A stretch of 16,206 nucleotides of DNA from JBAXBF01 sp034429745. GTDB lineage: Bacteria > Chloroflexota > Anaerolineae > Anaerolineales > DRKV01. Within the stretch, counting starts at the first letter, position 1; every line of letters begins with the position of its first letter. The position numbers were made by a program, and so were the translations under genes. The stretch lies in the NCBI GenBank assembly GCA_034429745.1, contig DAOUFY010000147.1:1-16206 (forward strand), in the 5' to 3' direction. This document shows, one piece after another, positions 15,120 to 16,206 of the stretch. The notes beneath the pieces were generated by a model that was not told where the DNA came from, did no database searches, and saw nothing but the letters and a program-made list of their open reading frames with translations.

Positions 15120-16206
15120 TTATTCTTGTGTTTGATGTATTCTAATAAAAATGCCATTGACTATTGGGATTATTAATATAATGATGAAAATCAAAAACCA
15201 CAATTGATTTGGTCGGTCTTTCTCGGTGTTTTGATAGATAGTAACAATTTCCTTTTTCCATCGAGCTTCCATTTGTTTAAGAGGAATGGATGTTGCATTC
15301 TCAAAGCTTGAAATGCAATTGTTGTCTTGCAAATAAGCTAGAATCAATTTTTCTATAATATTATTACCCTGAGTTTGAATGAGATACTTAATGAAAGAAG
15401 CCGATTGAGCTTCGGCAAGATTGAAACTAGAAGAGTCCTTAGGAAACGAACGACACAATCCATCAAAAGGGATCAAAGCATTGCGTTGTGATGCTTTTGT
15501 TAATACATCCTGCTTAGAAGACGTTTGATATGGATTGATTAATGAAGCAAAGCCCTCTTTTATCCAGAATGGAAAGTCAATATATTTATCTCTCAGCCTG
15601 TTTCTTAACAATATTTGGCTTAGCTGACGTGCAAGCTGATGTAAATTATCTTCTTTTTGCCTAATGTTATGTGGAGAATATAGGAGTATTGAATTGATAT
15701 TATATGAGGGGATATCAGCAAAAAAATTTATCTTGCTGTAGTTTAGCGCTTGAATTAAAGTTTGTTCGTCTGGATAAAGGTAGATTTTTATTTGATCAGG
15801 AGGGATAAAGTTGAGATAATTTTTGGCAATTGTTACGCTTTCAAGTGAATTTTGATACACATCTTGGGCAAAAGATAAATTATCTTCTATCCAAAAGACT
15901 TTTATAAAATTTCCTTCTAGGGGTTGCCAATGGAATCTATTATCTTCATACAAGAACGATGCTGGTTGAGTTAGAATTAGTTGATCATTTTCTAGAATGA
16001 CGCCAAACCAATAATTAATTTGACTAAAAAGAGGTAAGGGTTTTTCTTCTAGGTTTTGAGAATAGGATATTTCCCAATGATTTGCAAGTTTTGTGGGATA
16101 TGCTTCAACTGAAATTTTCCAAGGTTCTTTTCTGTTTGAAGGATGAAGAAAAAGGATAAATTTTTTTGGATTCAATTCCTTCTTTGATAACAGAGGGTTT
16201 GCTATT
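15120..16206 (-). CDS. Peptidase-MA-like membrane protein with a degenerate active site; 5' end beyond the right edge
   Basis: The frame is open from the window edge to a stop at 15120. A TTG at 16175 would give 351 residues (numbering used here), but it has AAGGA only 1 nt away and the frame stays open upstream, so the gene most likely begins outside. The layout matches Chloroflexota peptidase-MA-type proteins: a beta-rich N-terminal part ending YEDNRFHWQPLEG (76-88), a metalloprotease-like domain (about 100-310) and a C-terminal membrane segment (325-344). The expected zinc motif HExxH reads R183-Q-L-S-Q187, while the downstream W204-IKEG (E207) and two cysteines (C241, C287) remain. It is therefore probably a non-catalytic, surface-exposed protein. 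The partner and role are unknown. It may be co-transcribed with mtnA. Confidence 0.6.
   Translation of the reverse strand, partial: IANPLLSKKELNPKKFILFLHPSNRKEPWKISVEAYPTKLANHWEISYSQNLEEKPLPLFSQINYWFGVILENDQLILTQPASFLYEDNRFHWQPLEGNFIKVFWIEDNLSFAQDVYQNSLESVTIAKNYLNFIPPDQIKIYLYPDEQTLIQALNYSKINFFADIPSYNINSILLYSPHNIRQKEDNLHQLARQLSQILLRNRLRDKYIDFPFWIKEGFASLINPYQTSSKQDVLTKASQRNALIPFDGLCRSFPKDSSSFNLAEAQSASFIKYLIQTQGNNIIEKLILAYLQDNNCISSFENATSIPLKQMEARWKKEIVTIYQNTEKDRPNQLWFLIFIIILIIPIVNGIFIRIHQTQE

Overview
The window looks like chromosomal, core-genome DNA from an AT-rich bacterium. The best guess is a member of Chloroflexota (Anaerolineae-like). This is an inference from several things: the gene set, a bacterial GlnRS alongside GluRS, the peptidase-MA-type protein at the right edge, the Cys-containing loop after the KTG motif of PBP2, and the mreBCD-mrdA-minCDE-rodA order, which is also known from Clostridia. 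No mobile element, CRISPR array or long repeat was seen.

Left edge (1-760). A MutS-family gene runs off the left end on the minus strand. It is preceded by an RNA element that I read as a fluoride (crcB-motif) riboswitch with an overlapping intrinsic terminator. Just upstream, also on the minus strand, is tRNA-Gln(CTG). A very small AT-rich region then carries overlapping divergent promoters, one for the tRNA and one for a TTG-initiated hydrogenase maturation protease gene on the plus strand.

Centre (1236-12031). Ten tightly packed minus-strand genes form one apparent operon, read right to left: mreB, mreC, mreD, mrdA (PBP2), minC, minD, minE, rodA, gltX, glnS. The first eight build and position the elongation and division machinery: the MreBCD scaffold, the SEDS glycosyltransferase RodA with its PBP2 transpeptidase, and the MinCDE septum-site selector. 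The last two charge glutamate and glutamine tRNAs. A probable internal promoter precedes minC. glmS is divergent from mreB and shares a 165-bp control region with it. It makes glucosamine-6-phosphate, the first dedicated precursor of the same cell wall.

Right edge (14042-16206). A two-gene minus-strand unit holds a membrane-anchored, peptidase-MA-like protein whose zinc-binding HExxH appears to have become RQxxQ, followed by mtnA (methionine salvage). The peptidase-like reading frame stays open to the end of the window, so its 5' end is probably missing.

Several start codons were set inside the longest open frame on the basis of Shine-Dalgarno placement: minE, gltX, mreB and mtnA. The most noteworthy item is the riboswitch-MutS unit. 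The second is the apparently catalytically dead protease.
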